NCBI GenBank assembly: GCA_003562845.1
Contig: PWTL01000071.1
Coordinates: 1 to 64,000, forward strand
Reading direction: 5' to 3'
Length of the DNA: 64,000 bases
Source of the DNA: Candidatus Acetothermia bacterium
GTDB lineage: Bacteria > Bipolaricaulota > Bipolaricaulia > Bipolaricaulales > Bipolaricaulaceae
Shown: in pieces, positions 18,125 through 28,154 of the stretch
Layout of the letters: every line of letters begins with the position of its first letter
Position numbering within the stretch: the stretch's first letter is position 1
Position numbers and translations under genes: made by a program
Notes under the pieces: model-generated
Databases searched by the model: none
The model's input: the letters and a program-made list of their open reading frames with translations, nothing else
What the model was told of the DNA's origin: nothing

Positions 18125-19762
18125 CTATTCACTGTAGCGGTTGGTGATGGGCATGCGGCGTCCAGTGCCGAAGGCCTTGGGGCTCACTTTGATGATCAGG
18201 GGCATCTGCCGCCGTTTGTGTTCCGACCGGCTTAGCCGGCGCAGGACATCGTCCACCACGGGCTGGCTGAAGCTTTCGGAGAGCGACTCCGGGGCTTCGT
18301 TTTGCACCAGCAATGCCTTGAGGAGGGGGTCGAGGACCTCGTACGGGGGGAGGTCCTGGTCGTCCCGTTGCCCCGCCCTGAGCTCGGCAGAGGGAGGACG
18401 CTCCAGCGTGCCGGCGGGGATGAGCTCCCGGCGATGATCGGAGTTGAGCAGCCGTGCCAGTTCGTACACCTCGCCCTTGAGGAGGTCGCCGATAGGAGCG
18501 ATGGCGCCTACGGTGTCCCCGTACAGGGTGTTGTACCCCAGGGAGATTTCCGGCTTGTTCGCCGGACAGAGGGCTATCCTACCGGTGGCGTTGCACAGGG
18601 CCATCAGCAACACCCCGCGGACGCGAGCCTGCAGGTTCTCCGCCACCAGGCCTTGGGGGGAAGCGTGGGCGGCCAAAGTGCGGGAGAGGGTCTCCAGCGG
18701 CTCCTCGATGGGTAGCTCTAGCAGGGTTACTCCGAGGGCGTCCGCGAGCGACAGTGCCTGTTCTCGCGACTCCGGGGCGGTAAACGGCCCAGGCATAAAC
18801 ACGGTCGACACCCGGTCCGCCCCCAGGGCCTCCCAGGCCAGGGCGGCGACAACGGCGGAGTCGACGCCGCCGGAGACGGCGATCCACACTCCGTCCAGGC
18901 TGTTCTTTCTCACGTAATCCCGGAGCCCGGTGACGATGGCTTGACGGGTGCCGTCCATGTCCAGGGCGGGGGGCGGCTCTACCGCGGGGCCTGCGGGGTC
19001 GAAGTAGTACACCCCTGGAGTGAAGGAGGGAGCGGACAGCAGAAACTCTCCGTCGGGGCGCACGGCGAAGCTTCCGCCATCGAAGACGAGTTCGTCCTGC
19101 CCACCGACCATGTTTGCGTAGACGAGCGTCGCGCCCGCCTGTTCAGCCCAGCGGGCGGCCAGCCCCCGGCGAAGCGCGGCCTTCCCGCGGAAATACGGGG
19201 ACGCAGAGACGTTTACCATCAGGTCTACACCCGCCCTTGCCTGCTCCTCCAGCACTCCGCTCTGGTACCATAGGTCCTCACACACTGACAGGCCCACCCG
19301 AAGGTCTTTCCATTGCACAACGTCCACGGAGCGCCCCGACGTGAAGTAGCGGCACTCGTCGAACACGTCGTAGCAGGGAAGATGTTGTTTTGCCTGTCGG
19401 CCGACGATTGCCCCGTCTTCGGCCAACAGGACGGCGACGTGCAGTATCTCCTCGCCCCCAAAGTCTCTGGACGAGGGATCGGCCATGTTGGCCGGCCGCT
19501 TACCGGCGTTTAGTACGTGTCCCAGGACCACCGTTGTGCCTTGTGAGGCTTCGAGGACTCTCATCAACGCCCCCGCGGAAGCTTCCACAAATCCAGGTCT
19601 GTGAAGCAGGTCTCGCGGTGGGTACCCCAGTAGAGCCAGCTCGGGGAGGATGACAAGCTCGGCTCCGGCCTGGCGCGCCTCGCCCACGGCCAGGCATGCG
19701 GCCTCTGTGTTCCCGTGCAGGTCGCCTACGGTGGGGTTCAACTGGGCGACTGCGATCAACAT
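18125..19762 (-). CDS. nadE: Glutamine-dependent NAD+ synthetase
   Basis: Nitrilase domain (LPELALLGYPPRDLL, VCEDLWY) plus synthetase domain (GVWIAVSGGVDSAVVAALA, NKPEISLGYNTLYGD). Confidence 0.95.
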   Translation of the reverse strand: MLIAVAQLNPTVGDLHGNTEAACLAVGEARQAGAELVILPELALLGYPPRDLLHRPGFVEASAGALMRVLEASQGTTVVLGHVLNAGKRPANMADPSSRDFGGEEILHVAVLLAEDGAIVGRQAKQHLPCYDVFDECRYFTSGRSVDVVQWKDLRVGLSVCEDLWYQSGVLEEQARAGVDLMVNVSASPYFRGKAALRRGLAARWAEQAGATLVYANMVGGQDELVFDGGSFAVRPDGEFLLSAPSFTPGVYYFDPAGPAVEPPPALDMDGTRQAIVTGLRDYVRKNSLDGVWIAVSGGVDSAVVAALAWEALGADRVSTVFMPGPFTAPESREQALSLADALGVTLLELPIEEPLETLSRTLAAHASPQGLVAENLQARVRGVLLMALCNATGRIALCPANKPEISLGYNTLYGDTVGAIAPIGDLLKGEVYELARLLNSDHRRELIPAGTLERPPSAELRAGQRDDQDLPPYEVLDPLLKALLVQNEAPESLSESFSQPVVDDVLRRLSRSEHKRRQMPLIIKVSPKAFGTGRRMPITNRYSE

Positions 19763-19887
19763 TGGTTTCCTCTCCTCAGCGGGCAGCGTGCTGGGGCGGG
19801 GGGGGGGTCCGTCGGCGACATAGTGCCCTCCTGATACCGGGGGCGGGCTGGTTTGTCAAGGCGGCATTAACTAGAATCCTGACAGAC

Positions 19888-20094
19888 ATGGAAGTTCTGA
19901 AACAAGTGGTGTTCTGGGTGGGTGTGACGCTCGTTGGGGGGTTCGTCGCCTATGTGGGTCGCTACGGAGCGGAGCGCCTTCTGAAACGGCGCAGGCAAAG
20001 GCAAGCGGAGGCCCTGGACAAGGAGCGGGCCAAACTGGAGAAGAAGCGAGCCAAGGCGGCCGCCAAGACCGAAAAGAAGCGCAAAGATTCTTAG
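19888..20094 (+). CDS. Small membrane protein with Lys/Ala-rich basic tail
   Basis: MEVLKQVVFWVGVTLVGGFVAYVGRYGAERLLKRRRQRQAEALDKERAKLEKKRAKAAAKTEKKRKDS; one TM plus highly charged tail. Confidence 0.5.
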   Translation: MEVLKQVVFWVGVTLVGGFVAYVGRYGAERLLKRRRQRQAEALDKERAKLEKKRAKAAAKTEKKRKDS

Positions 20095-20095
20095 G

Positions 20096-20506
20096 CTAGA
20101 AATGTCCTAGGTAACGCAGGGCGTCAAACAGCTCGTCGATGGCCGATTCGCCTCTTCCTTCCTGTATTGCTCGCCGGACACAGTGGCGCGTATGAGAATG
20201 GGCAAGGACGCGGGCTGTGCGCCCCAGGATGCCTTGCACTGCCGCGATCTGCTTGAGGACATCCACACAGTAGCGGTCGTCCTCCACCATCTTGCGGATG
20301 CCGGAGAGATGTCCCTCGGCGGTCCGGAGCTGGCGGATGAGCTGCTCTCTGAGCTTAGGTTCTTCTTGGAGACTCCCGATTCGTTCCAAGGTCGCCCCTT
20401 TCCCCGTGCGCGTACGCAGGTGGGCCTTAGTGTAGCACAAAGGGCCGGAGTGGCCGCCGGGAATGCCCCCCATGGTGAGCAGACCCTCGCGGGTGCGATA
20501 TAGCAT
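20096..20506 (-). CDS. CsoR/RcnR/FrmR-family (DUF156) transcriptional regulator
   Basis: LIRQLRTAEGHLSGIRKMVEDDRYCVDVLKQIAAVQGILGRTARVLAHSHTRHCVRRAI, characteristic C/H/C fold; exact start uncertain. Confidence 0.85.
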   Translation of the reverse strand: MLYRTREGLLTMGGIPGGHSGPLCYTKAHLRTRTGKGATLERIGSLQEEPKLREQLIRQLRTAEGHLSGIRKMVEDDRYCVDVLKQIAAVQGILGRTARVLAHSHTRHCVRRAIQEGRGESAIDELFDALRYLGHF

Positions 20507-20544
20507 GTGGTGCAACCTACGCTCTAGGTCTATACCATCTGTCC

Positions 20545-23466
20545 ATGGCCGACGCACTGAAGGGGCTGAACGAGGAACAACGGTGGGCAGTGGCCCACGG
20601 CCGGGGTCCGGTACTGGTGCTCGCCGGCGTGGGAACGGGGAAGACCACGGTCATCGCCCGCAGGATCGCGTTTCTGATCTCCGAGGGGTTAGTGCAGCGC
20701 CCGAGCCAGCTTTTGGTTTTCACCTTTTCTCGCTGGGCGGCGGAGGAGATGCTGGACCGAGCTTTCGACTGGGTCGGCTACGGGGCACTTGATGCGTGGG
20801 TGGCCACTTTTCACTCGGTTTGCGAACGCATTCTGCGGGAGAATGCCCCCCTAGCAGGATTGCCTCCTGATTTTCAGGTCTTGGACGAGTGGGAGCAACG
20901 GTTGTTCGTCCTCGACCATCTCTGGGAGTTCCCCTGGGGAAAGCTGAGGCCGCGTGTCACGCGGCAGCCGCTGCGGATGGTGGGCCCTGTGTTGTCCCTG
21001 CTCTCCCGGGCCAAGGACGATGCAGTCTCCCCGGAGGCTTTCTGTTCGTGGGCGGCTGAGGCGGATGAGGCGACTGAAGAGACGGCCGCTGGCCGGGAGT
21101 TGGCCGCGGTGTACGGTGCCTATCAGGGCATTCTGGCCAAGGAGGGTGCGGTCGACTTCGGGGACCTGATCCTGTACGCGGTGCGCCTGCTCGAGGAACA
21201 TCCGGGGATCCTCGCTGGCTACCAGCAGCGGTTTCCGTACATTCTGGCCGACGAGTTCCAGGATACAAGCCGGGCTCAGTTTCGTTTGGTGCAGCTCCTC
21301 GGCGGGCACCGGAACATCACCGCGGTGGGGGACGACGACCAGGCGATCTACGGGTTCCGCGGGGTTCCGTGGGACAACTTGCGCGCCTTCGTGACGCACT
21401 TCCCCGAGGCGAGAGTGGTTGTGCTGACGCAAAACTACCGCTCCACTCAGCAAGTGTTGGATGCGGCGGCGCGGTTGATCCGCCACAACGAGTATCGCCT
21501 GGAGACGTTATCCCAACGCGGGGAGCTTGCGCTGGAGATCAGCAAAGAGCTCCGTTCGGCGGCAGAACGCCCGGAGGGGCCGAAGCCCGTTCACCGTCAG
21601 TTTCCCAGTGTCGTGGAGGAGGCGGAATTTATCGCTGAGGAGGCGGTCCGACTGGCGGCAGCGGGCATCCCCTACAGGGACATGGCGGTGCTTTACCGCA
21701 ACCGTTATCGGCCGGACCCGTACCTGGGGGCGCTGTCGGAGAAGGGTGTTCCGTGGGTCCTGGGGGGGCGCTCCGGAGAGGGCCTGTTCGACCAAGAGGA
21801 TGTCAAACTTGTGGTCTCGTTTCTGCGGCAGGTGGCCGATCCGGGCGATGGTCTCGCCCTTCACCATCTGGCTGGCTCAGAGCTATACGACGTTCCCGCC
21901 GACGATCTGGCCCGGCTGACGGCGCTGGCCAATCGCCAGCATCGGCCTTTGGGGAAGCTGGCTGAGGAGGCAGTGCGCGGAGAAGTCTCTTGCTCTGACG
22001 AAGGAAAGCAGAACTTGGGCCGTCTTCTCGGACACTTGGACCAGAGCAGGAGGCTCTCCCGAAGGCGTCCGGCTGGGCAGGTGCTGTACGAGTACTTGAC
22101 GACCCAGACACGGTGTTTGGAGCAACTGGCCGCCTCCACGGGCCCGGAGGCGGTCCGACGGCTGGAACATGTGGCCCAGTTCTTCGAGCAGGTCATACGC
22201 CGCTTCGAGCAAGTCGCTCGTCACGATCGTGTTCCGTGGTTTGTGCGCTACCTGGAGAACCTCATGGCTCTGGGGTACAACCCCCTGGTGGGGCAGGCAG
22301 AACCGGGCACGGAGGCCATCCAGGTGTTGACTTTCCACCAGGCCAAGGGACTGGAATACCAGGTCGTCTTTCTCACCGGCCTCGTGGAGGACTACATGCC
22401 TGGCCGAGCACGGCGCCCGACATTTCCCCTGCCCGCGGAGCTCGTGGGCGATGACCTTCCGGCGGACGTGGCCCACCTCGAGGAACAGCGGCGCTTGTTC
22501 TACGTGGGGATGACTAGAGCCAAGCACAATCTGTACCTTCTTTCAGCTGCGGACTATCGATCTCCGGGGGAAGAGCCGCGCAAACGCCCGGCGAAGGTGT
22601 CTCGCTTTGTACTGGAGGCAGTGGGCCCCGAGGGGCTTGGCGGGCAGATGCCCCTCGCCTCTCCTTCCCTGCGCATCGCGCGGATGGCAAGAGATGTGGC
22701 CAGGGTGGACCCCCGGGAGACTACAGACGGTCGCGTGTCGTTGAGCCACCAGCGGGTGGACGACTATCTGACCTGTCCTCTGAAGTACCGCTATGTACAC
22801 ATCCTGCGTGTCCCTATTGCCCTACACCATTCAGTGGTGTTCGGTCACGCGGTGCACCGGGGGATTCAGGCTTATCACATGGCTCGTGCGCAAGGCCGGG
22901 ACCTCCCCCTGGAGGAAGTGCTGGCGGTGTGCGGTAATGCCTGGCGGTCTGAAGGCTTTCTGTCCGCCGAGCACGAGGCGGAGCTCATCTCCGAGGCCGA
23001 GGAGGCCCTGGGCGCGTTCTACTCTTTTGAGGAAGCTGAGGGAATCCGCCCCGCGGAGGTCGAACGGTATTTCGCCTTCCTCGAGGGAGGCGCACGGGTC
23101 ATCGGATACTGGGATCGGGTGGACAGTGATGGGGGTCGCACTGTGATCATCGACTACAAGACCAGCCTGGCCCGTCCCCAGGATGCGGGTCGGCGAGCGC
23201 GGGAGTCCCTGCAGCTCGCGATCTATGCCCTGGCGCACGAGCGGCTGTACGGGGAACCGCCGGACGAACTGCAGCTGCGCTTTCTCACGCCGGAGGTTGT
23301 TGTGGGAAAGGCAAAACCCACCCCGCGGATGCTGGACAAAGCACGGGAGGCCATTGCCCGAGCGGAGGCAGGCGTACGCGCGGGGAACTTCTCCCCACAG
23401 CCCTCGCTCTTTGCTTGCCGCAACTGCGCCTATCGAAGCATCTGCCCTGCCGCCCACTCGGTGTGA
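20545..23466 (+). CDS. UvrD/Rep-type SF1 helicase fused to C-terminal PD-(D/E)XK nuclease with putative Fe-S cysteines
   Basis: LNEEQRWAVAHGRGPVLVLAGVGTGKTTVI, DEFQDTSRAQFRL, GDDDQAIYGFRG, TFHQAKGLEYQVVFL, VGMTRAKHNLYLLSA; C-term GYWDRVDSDGGRTVIIDYKTS and CRNCAYRSICPA. Confidence 0.92.
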   Translation: MADALKGLNEEQRWAVAHGRGPVLVLAGVGTGKTTVIARRIAFLISEGLVQRPSQLLVFTFSRWAAEEMLDRAFDWVGYGALDAWVATFHSVCERILRENAPLAGLPPDFQVLDEWEQRLFVLDHLWEFPWGKLRPRVTRQPLRMVGPVLSLLSRAKDDAVSPEAFCSWAAEADEATEETAAGRELAAVYGAYQGILAKEGAVDFGDLILYAVRLLEEHPGILAGYQQRFPYILADEFQDTSRAQFRLVQLLGGHRNITAVGDDDQAIYGFRGVPWDNLRAFVTHFPEARVVVLTQNYRSTQQVLDAAARLIRHNEYRLETLSQRGELALEISKELRSAAERPEGPKPVHRQFPSVVEEAEFIAEEAVRLAAAGIPYRDMAVLYRNRYRPDPYLGALSEKGVPWVLGGRSGEGLFDQEDVKLVVSFLRQVADPGDGLALHHLAGSELYDVPADDLARLTALANRQHRPLGKLAEEAVRGEVSCSDEGKQNLGRLLGHLDQSRRLSRRRPAGQVLYEYLTTQTRCLEQLAASTGPEAVRRLEHVAQFFEQVIRRFEQVARHDRVPWFVRYLENLMALGYNPLVGQAEPGTEAIQVLTFHQAKGLEYQVVFLTGLVEDYMPGRARRPTFPLPAELVGDDLPADVAHLEEQRRLFYVGMTRAKHNLYLLSAADYRSPGEEPRKRPAKVSRFVLEAVGPEGLGGQMPLASPSLRIARMARDVARVDPRETTDGRVSLSHQRVDDYLTCPLKYRYVHILRVPIALHHSVVFGHAVHRGIQAYHMARAQGRDLPLEEVLAVCGNAWRSEGFLSAEHEAELISEAEEALGAFYSFEEAEGIRPAEVERYFAFLEGGARVIGYWDRVDSDGGRTVIIDYKTSLARPQDAGRRARESLQLAIYALAHERLYGEPPDELQLRFLTPEVVVGKAKPTPRMLDKAREAIARAEAGVRAGNFSPQPSLFACRNCAYRSICPAAHSV

Positions 23467-23510
23467 GCGGCAGGTTTCCGCCTTACAATCGTCTGGGAAA
23501 GGAGTTTGCC

Positions 23511-25265
23511 ATGAGGAGCGACCGTTGCGGGGAGCTGACAGCTCAGGATGTGGGCCGCCGGGTGCGCCTGGCGGGCTGGGTGCACCGCCTGCGGGACTTG
23601 GGAGGGATCACCTTTGTCGACCTGCGGGACGCCTCCGGCATTGTGCAGGTCCTGTTTCGCGATCTTGACCAGGCCCACCAGCTGTCCAGAGAAGACGTGG
23701 TCCAGGTAGAGGGTACAGTAGCGCGCCGCGAGGCGCCGAATCCGGAGTTGCCTACCGGTGAGGTGGAGGTGGAGGCGGAGGGACTGCGAGTGCTGGCACA
23801 GGCCGCTCCTCTTCCGTTTGCGGTCGACGATGACGTTTCGGGAACTGGCGAGGAGACACGTCTCAAGTACCGCTTCATCGATCTCCGGCGGCCACGTATG
23901 CAGAGGAATCTGGCGTTGCGCCATCGCCTGTGCATGTCCGTTCGCAGCTTCCTCGACAGGCAGGGGTTCGTGGAGGTGGAGACTCCGGTGTTGACTCGGT
24001 CCACGCCCGAGGGGGCACGTGACTTCCTGGTTCCTTGCCGCCTGGTGCCGGGAACCTTCTACGCGCTCCCGCAGTCGCCACAGTTGTTCAAGCAGATCCT
24101 CATCGCCTCCGGGGTAGAGCGCTACTTTCAGATCGTGCGTTGTTTCCGCGATGAGGACCTGCGAGCCGATCGGCAGCCGGAGTTTACGCAGCTGGACTTG
24201 GAAATGGGTTTTTTGGACACCCCAGAGCCCCTGTTTGCGCTCCTGGAGGAGTTGATGGCGCACGTGTTCCGCGAAGCGGCGAAGATTGAGCTTCCCACCC
24301 CCTTCCCCCGGCTCACTTACGCCGAGGCTATGGCCAGCTACGGTTCGGACAAGCCCGACCTGCGGTTCGGTATGAAGCTTGTGGACGTTTCCGATCTCTT
24401 TGCCGACGCGGGATTCCGTGTCTTCGCCCGCGCGATTGCCGACGGGGGCCGGGTGTGCGCACTGTGTGTCCCCGGCGGGGGGGACTTCTCCCGCGGAGAG
24501 CTGAACAGGGTCGAGGAGGAAGCGGTGGCGCTGGGCGCTCCGGGGTTGAGTTGGCTGAAGCGTGCTGAGGAGATCACTTCCCCCCTGGCCAAGTTCGTAG
24601 GAGAGGGAGTTCTCCAAGGGGTGGTGGAGAGGACCGGGGCGCAGGAGGGAGATCTCGTTCTGTTGTCCGCGGGTCCCCCCGCGGCGTTGAACCCGGCGGT
24701 GGGCGAGCTTCGTCGGAGGTTGGCGCACGAGCGCGGGCTGGTGGACACGGGCGCGTGGGCTCCGGCGTGGATTACCGATTTTCCTCTTTTCAAGGCCGGT
24801 GAGGGGGGCAGACTGGACTCGGAACACCACCCGTTCACCGCCCCGCACGAGGAGGACCTCCCCCTGTTGGAAGAGGACCCGTTGCGGGCACGAGCAAAGT
24901 GTTACGACCTTGTGCTCAACGGTGTCGAACTCGCGTCTGGATCCATCAGGATCCATCGCCGGGACGTGCAGCAGCAGATCCTTTCGCTTCTGGGGATTGA
25001 CCAGGAGGAGGCCGAGCGCCGGTTCGGGTTTTTCCTGCGGGCTTTGGAGTACGGGGCTCCGCCCCATGGGGGCATCGCCTTCGGCTTGGACCGCTGGGTG
25101 ATGATGCTGGCGGGGGAGAGAACGCTGCGGGAAGTCATTGCCTTTCCCAAGACGGCGGGAGGCAGCTGTCCCCTGACCGGCGCGCCGGCGCCGGTGGATG
25201 AGGCGCAGCTAACGGAATTGGGACTGACGGTGGAAGGGGGGGCGAGCACGAATCCTGATCCCTGA
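23511..25265 (+). CDS. aspS: Aspartate-tRNA ligase
   Basis: HRLRDLGGITFVDLRDASGIVQV, FVEVETPVLTRSTPEGARDFLVP, FRDEDLRADRQPEFTQLDLEM, GGIAFGLDRWVMMLAGE. Confidence 0.96.
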   Translation: MRSDRCGELTAQDVGRRVRLAGWVHRLRDLGGITFVDLRDASGIVQVLFRDLDQAHQLSREDVVQVEGTVARREAPNPELPTGEVEVEAEGLRVLAQAAPLPFAVDDDVSGTGEETRLKYRFIDLRRPRMQRNLALRHRLCMSVRSFLDRQGFVEVETPVLTRSTPEGARDFLVPCRLVPGTFYALPQSPQLFKQILIASGVERYFQIVRCFRDEDLRADRQPEFTQLDLEMGFLDTPEPLFALLEELMAHVFREAAKIELPTPFPRLTYAEAMASYGSDKPDLRFGMKLVDVSDLFADAGFRVFARAIADGGRVCALCVPGGGDFSRGELNRVEEEAVALGAPGLSWLKRAEEITSPLAKFVGEGVLQGVVERTGAQEGDLVLLSAGPPAALNPAVGELRRRLAHERGLVDTGAWAPAWITDFPLFKAGEGGRLDSEHHPFTAPHEEDLPLLEEDPLRARAKCYDLVLNGVELASGSIRIHRRDVQQQILSLLGIDQEEAERRFGFFLRALEYGAPPHGGIAFGLDRWVMMLAGERTLREVIAFPKTAGGSCPLTGAPAPVDEAQLTELGLTVEGGASTNPDP

Positions 25266-25372
25266 GGTTGTGCTGGTTGTCCTGGTGGGCCTGCCAGCTG
25301 TGTGGCTGGCTCGTGGCCCACCTTGCGTTGGATGAAGCAGCAACTGCGACGGCTGTAGCGGGCGTCGTCGAC

Positions 25373-26119
25373 TCAGGGCGGGGAACCTAAGGGGAACGGG
25401 TCTTCATCGTCGCCTCCCTCTATCGGGTAAGGGACGGACGCGTCGTGTCCCTCCCAGTAGTTCCCCTGGGTGTCCAGGTGAAAGTAGTTGCCCCCCTGTT
25501 CGGAGTAGGCAGGGATGCGGCAGTCGAAGAAAGCGTTTCCCGCCACAGTGTTCGCCTCAGATCCCAGGTCCAGGCGAACGCCCACATGGCTGGAGCGGAC
25601 AGTGGAGTCCATTACGATAAGCTCTGTGACTCCGGAGGCCCACAAGCCGGCCTGGACGTTCTCGATGTGAACTTGCTCAACTGCCAGCTCCGAGGAGAAT
25701 AGAATGCGGATCCCATCCTCGCACTGACTGATCGCAACGTCCCTGAGGACGATGTGGGAGGACATGTGAATCGAAACGCCGGTCGCGCAACCGGAGAGGT
25801 GAGTGTTGTGCACCTTTCCGGTGTGGATCTGTGATAAGCGTACCCCTGCCAGCCGCGCACCCCTGACGGACACGTTCCGTATGACAAAGGAGCGGGTGGT
25901 GTTGTGAATGAGGATGCCATACCTGTCCCCGTCAGCGTCGATACACCATCCTTCGATCACGTAGGGATCCCCGGAGAGTCCCGTTCCGGAAACCACACCG
26001 TGTTCCTCGGTGAACTCGAGGTCGGAGCGGATTGCAATTGGACCACGCGAGGTCTGTTCCGCCGTTCCCGAGACCAACATCGCACCCAGCACCAGCAAAG
26101 CCAGCATTGCCTTGCGCAT
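25373..26119 (-). CDS. Secreted right-handed parallel beta-helix (PbH1/NosD-like) protein
   Basis: Signal peptide MRKAMLALLVLGAMLVSGTA; SGDPYVIEGWCIDADG.YGILIHNTTRSFVIRNVSVRGA repeats; NYWEGHD. Confidence 0.8.
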   Translation of the reverse strand: MRKAMLALLVLGAMLVSGTAEQTSRGPIAIRSDLEFTEEHGVVSGTGLSGDPYVIEGWCIDADGDRYGILIHNTTRSFVIRNVSVRGARLAGVRLSQIHTGKVHNTHLSGCATGVSIHMSSHIVLRDVAISQCEDGIRILFSSELAVEQVHIENVQAGLWASGVTELIVMDSTVRSSHVGVRLDLGSEANTVAGNAFFDCRIPAYSEQGGNYFHLDTQGNYWEGHDASVPYPIEGGDDEDPFPLGSPP

Positions 26120-26220
26120 CGTCCATCACCTGATGTTCACAGTAGCCTCGGGCGGCGAGCCGTCCCAGGGAGTTTGTCCCCTCCGGGGGTAATATCCATG
26201 ACACGTCGGTGGCCTAGCGG

Positions 26221-27438
26221 TCAGTCGCGCCTGTCTCGCGTCCACAGTACGAACCCCGCCCCTGCGGCGAAGGCCAGGGAGGTTATCGTGCCCCACATCA
26301 GGGCTGGGGACAGGGGAAACGCGTCCAGCAGGACTCCTCCCAGGAATGGTCCTGCGGACCATCCCACCGCCTCGGCCAGCCCGAACGCCCCCATGTACGT
26401 CCCGCGACGCCCCGGAGGAGCCATGTCAGCTGTCACTCCCAGGGCTGTGGGGTGGAAGATCATCTCTCCGAGCGTCACCACCGCGATCACTCCGAGCAAG
26501 GCCCCGTAGCTGTGGAACCACCCCAGAGACAGATAACCCAGTCCATAGAGCACACTCCCCAGTACTAACGCGCGATGCTTTCGCAGCCGTGCAGCGGCAC
26601 GGGCCAGGGGGTACTGAAGGGCGACTACCAGCGCCCCGTTCAGGGTCAACAGCCCTCCGAAGCGGGCTTCGGACAGCCCCAGGCGGTCCACAGTGAACAC
26701 GGACAGCGTGGACACAAGCTGTCCGCTAACTACAAGGACAAGGACCGACAATCCCACAAACAGGATGAATCTGCGATCTCTCAGGGTGGCTGACAGTCCG
26801 GCCAAGCCATGCTGCACTCCCTCCACGGGCGCCGGCTCTCGATCCAGGCCGACTGTCAGAACGAAAGAAAGAGCTGAGGCAGCGGCGGAAAAAGCGAACA
26901 GAGCCGCATAAGGGAGAGCTACCGCTAGAAATCCGCCCAATGCGGGGCCCGCTGCCCACCCTACATTTGACCCCACCCGTAGAAGGCCGTAGGCCTCGGT
27001 ACGCTGCTGAGGTGGGGTCAGGTCGGCGATCATAGCGGAGATGCAGGGCATAGCGAACGCGCCGGACAGGCGCACAGCGGAGTAGCACAGGGCGATGGCC
27101 CACACATCCGCGTGTTGCCAGATCAACGCGGCGAGCAGTAGAAACAGGGATGCCCGAGACGACACTGCCCACATGAGCACAGGGCGCCGTCCAACGCGGT
27201 CCGCCAGATCTCCCCCTACGAGGCGGCCCACAGGCGCGAGAATCGCGCTGAGCATCATAATCGCGCCCACCACAGTCATAGGGAGCTCCCTCTGCTGGTG
27301 CAGGTACAAAGAGAGGAAGGGGAGGGACATGGACACGCCTCCGGCTGTGACCATCCTGAGCGTTACCAGTGCCCACACGGATTTATCGTATCTGCTGACA
27401 AGTGCTTGCGCTTTACGTTGGAGAGAGAGCACCAACAC
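26221..27438 (-). CDS. MFS transporter (12-TM, drug-exporter like)
   Basis: GRLVGGDLADRVGRRPVLMW motif and repeated TM segments. Confidence 0.88.
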   Translation of the reverse strand: MLVLSLQRKAQALVSRYDKSVWALVTLRMVTAGGVSMSLPFLSLYLHQQRELPMTVVGAIMMLSAILAPVGRLVGGDLADRVGRRPVLMWAVSSRASLFLLLAALIWQHADVWAIALCYSAVRLSGAFAMPCISAMIADLTPPQQRTEAYGLLRVGSNVGWAAGPALGGFLAVALPYAALFAFSAAASALSFVLTVGLDREPAPVEGVQHGLAGLSATLRDRRFILFVGLSVLVLVVSGQLVSTLSVFTVDRLGLSEARFGGLLTLNGALVVALQYPLARAAARLRKHRALVLGSVLYGLGYLSLGWFHSYGALLGVIAVVTLGEMIFHPTALGVTADMAPPGRRGTYMGAFGLAEAVGWSAGPFLGGVLLDAFPLSPALMWGTITSLAFAAGAGFVLWTRDRRD

Positions 27439-27558
27439 CTCCCCTGTTCATGAGAAGCCACTGTCCTGACAAGCGCACCACCCACAGCGGCGCTTACAAA
27501 ATAGGGACGTGATCTCACCAGTTCTCCTGTGTTGCACGGGCAGGCAATGACACACGTG

Positions 27559-28053
27559 CTACTCCAAGGGGGGAAGGTCGATGAGTTGCGCGCACAGGGA
27601 GGCCGTATTCACCAGCATGCAAGTTGCCCTGCCGGAGAGCCACCCTGAGCACTCGCCGGGATTCGCCACTAGCGGTGGACCCTCACGCAGCTCCGGCTGG
27701 TGCAGGTGGCCGTAGACGATGAGGTCGAAGTGGCCGGAGTCCGCGAGAGACTCCAGAGTGCGAGGCTCGTGCATGAGCACTGTCCGCCGGCCGCCGACAG
27801 AGAACTCGTGGGGTCCGTGATGAATCTCTCCCACACCTGCAAAGCGCTGGGACAAGAATAGCTTGTCCCCATCGTTGTTGCCGAACACGCCCACCACCCG
27901 TAGTCCCAATTCCTCGAAGGGAAGTGCGGTGAACGGGGAGACGAAGTCGCCCGCGTGGATGATCAGCTCCGCCCCTTGGGTTTGCAGCACCTTCAGGGCC
28001 TGCCGAAGCCGGGGCAGATGATCGTGGGTGTCGGATACAATGCCGACTATCAT
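27559..28053 (-). CDS. YfcE/MJ0936-type metallophosphoesterase
   Basis: MIVGIVSDTHDHLPRL, IIHAGDFVSP, VFGNNDGDKLFL, VYGHLHQPEL. Confidence 0.9.
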   Translation of the reverse strand: MIVGIVSDTHDHLPRLRQALKVLQTQGAELIIHAGDFVSPFTALPFEELGLRVVGVFGNNDGDKLFLSQRFAGVGEIHHGPHEFSVGGRRTVLMHEPRTLESLADSGHFDLIVYGHLHQPELREGPPLVANPGECSGWLSGRATCMLVNTASLCAQLIDLPPLE

Positions 28054-28154
28054 GAGCTTCAGGATACCTCGGAGTCGTCGACTCTCAAGCGGTCTGCCTG
28101 TTCACGGTGACTGCGGGTTGTCCACACAGATCTTCCACAGAGAAGGGGTAACCT

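Noticed and set aside
23430-25067. 545-aa minus-strand ORF
   Set aside because: Antisense shadow of aspS caused by high GC; no recognisable motifs while the plus strand encodes a clear AspRS.
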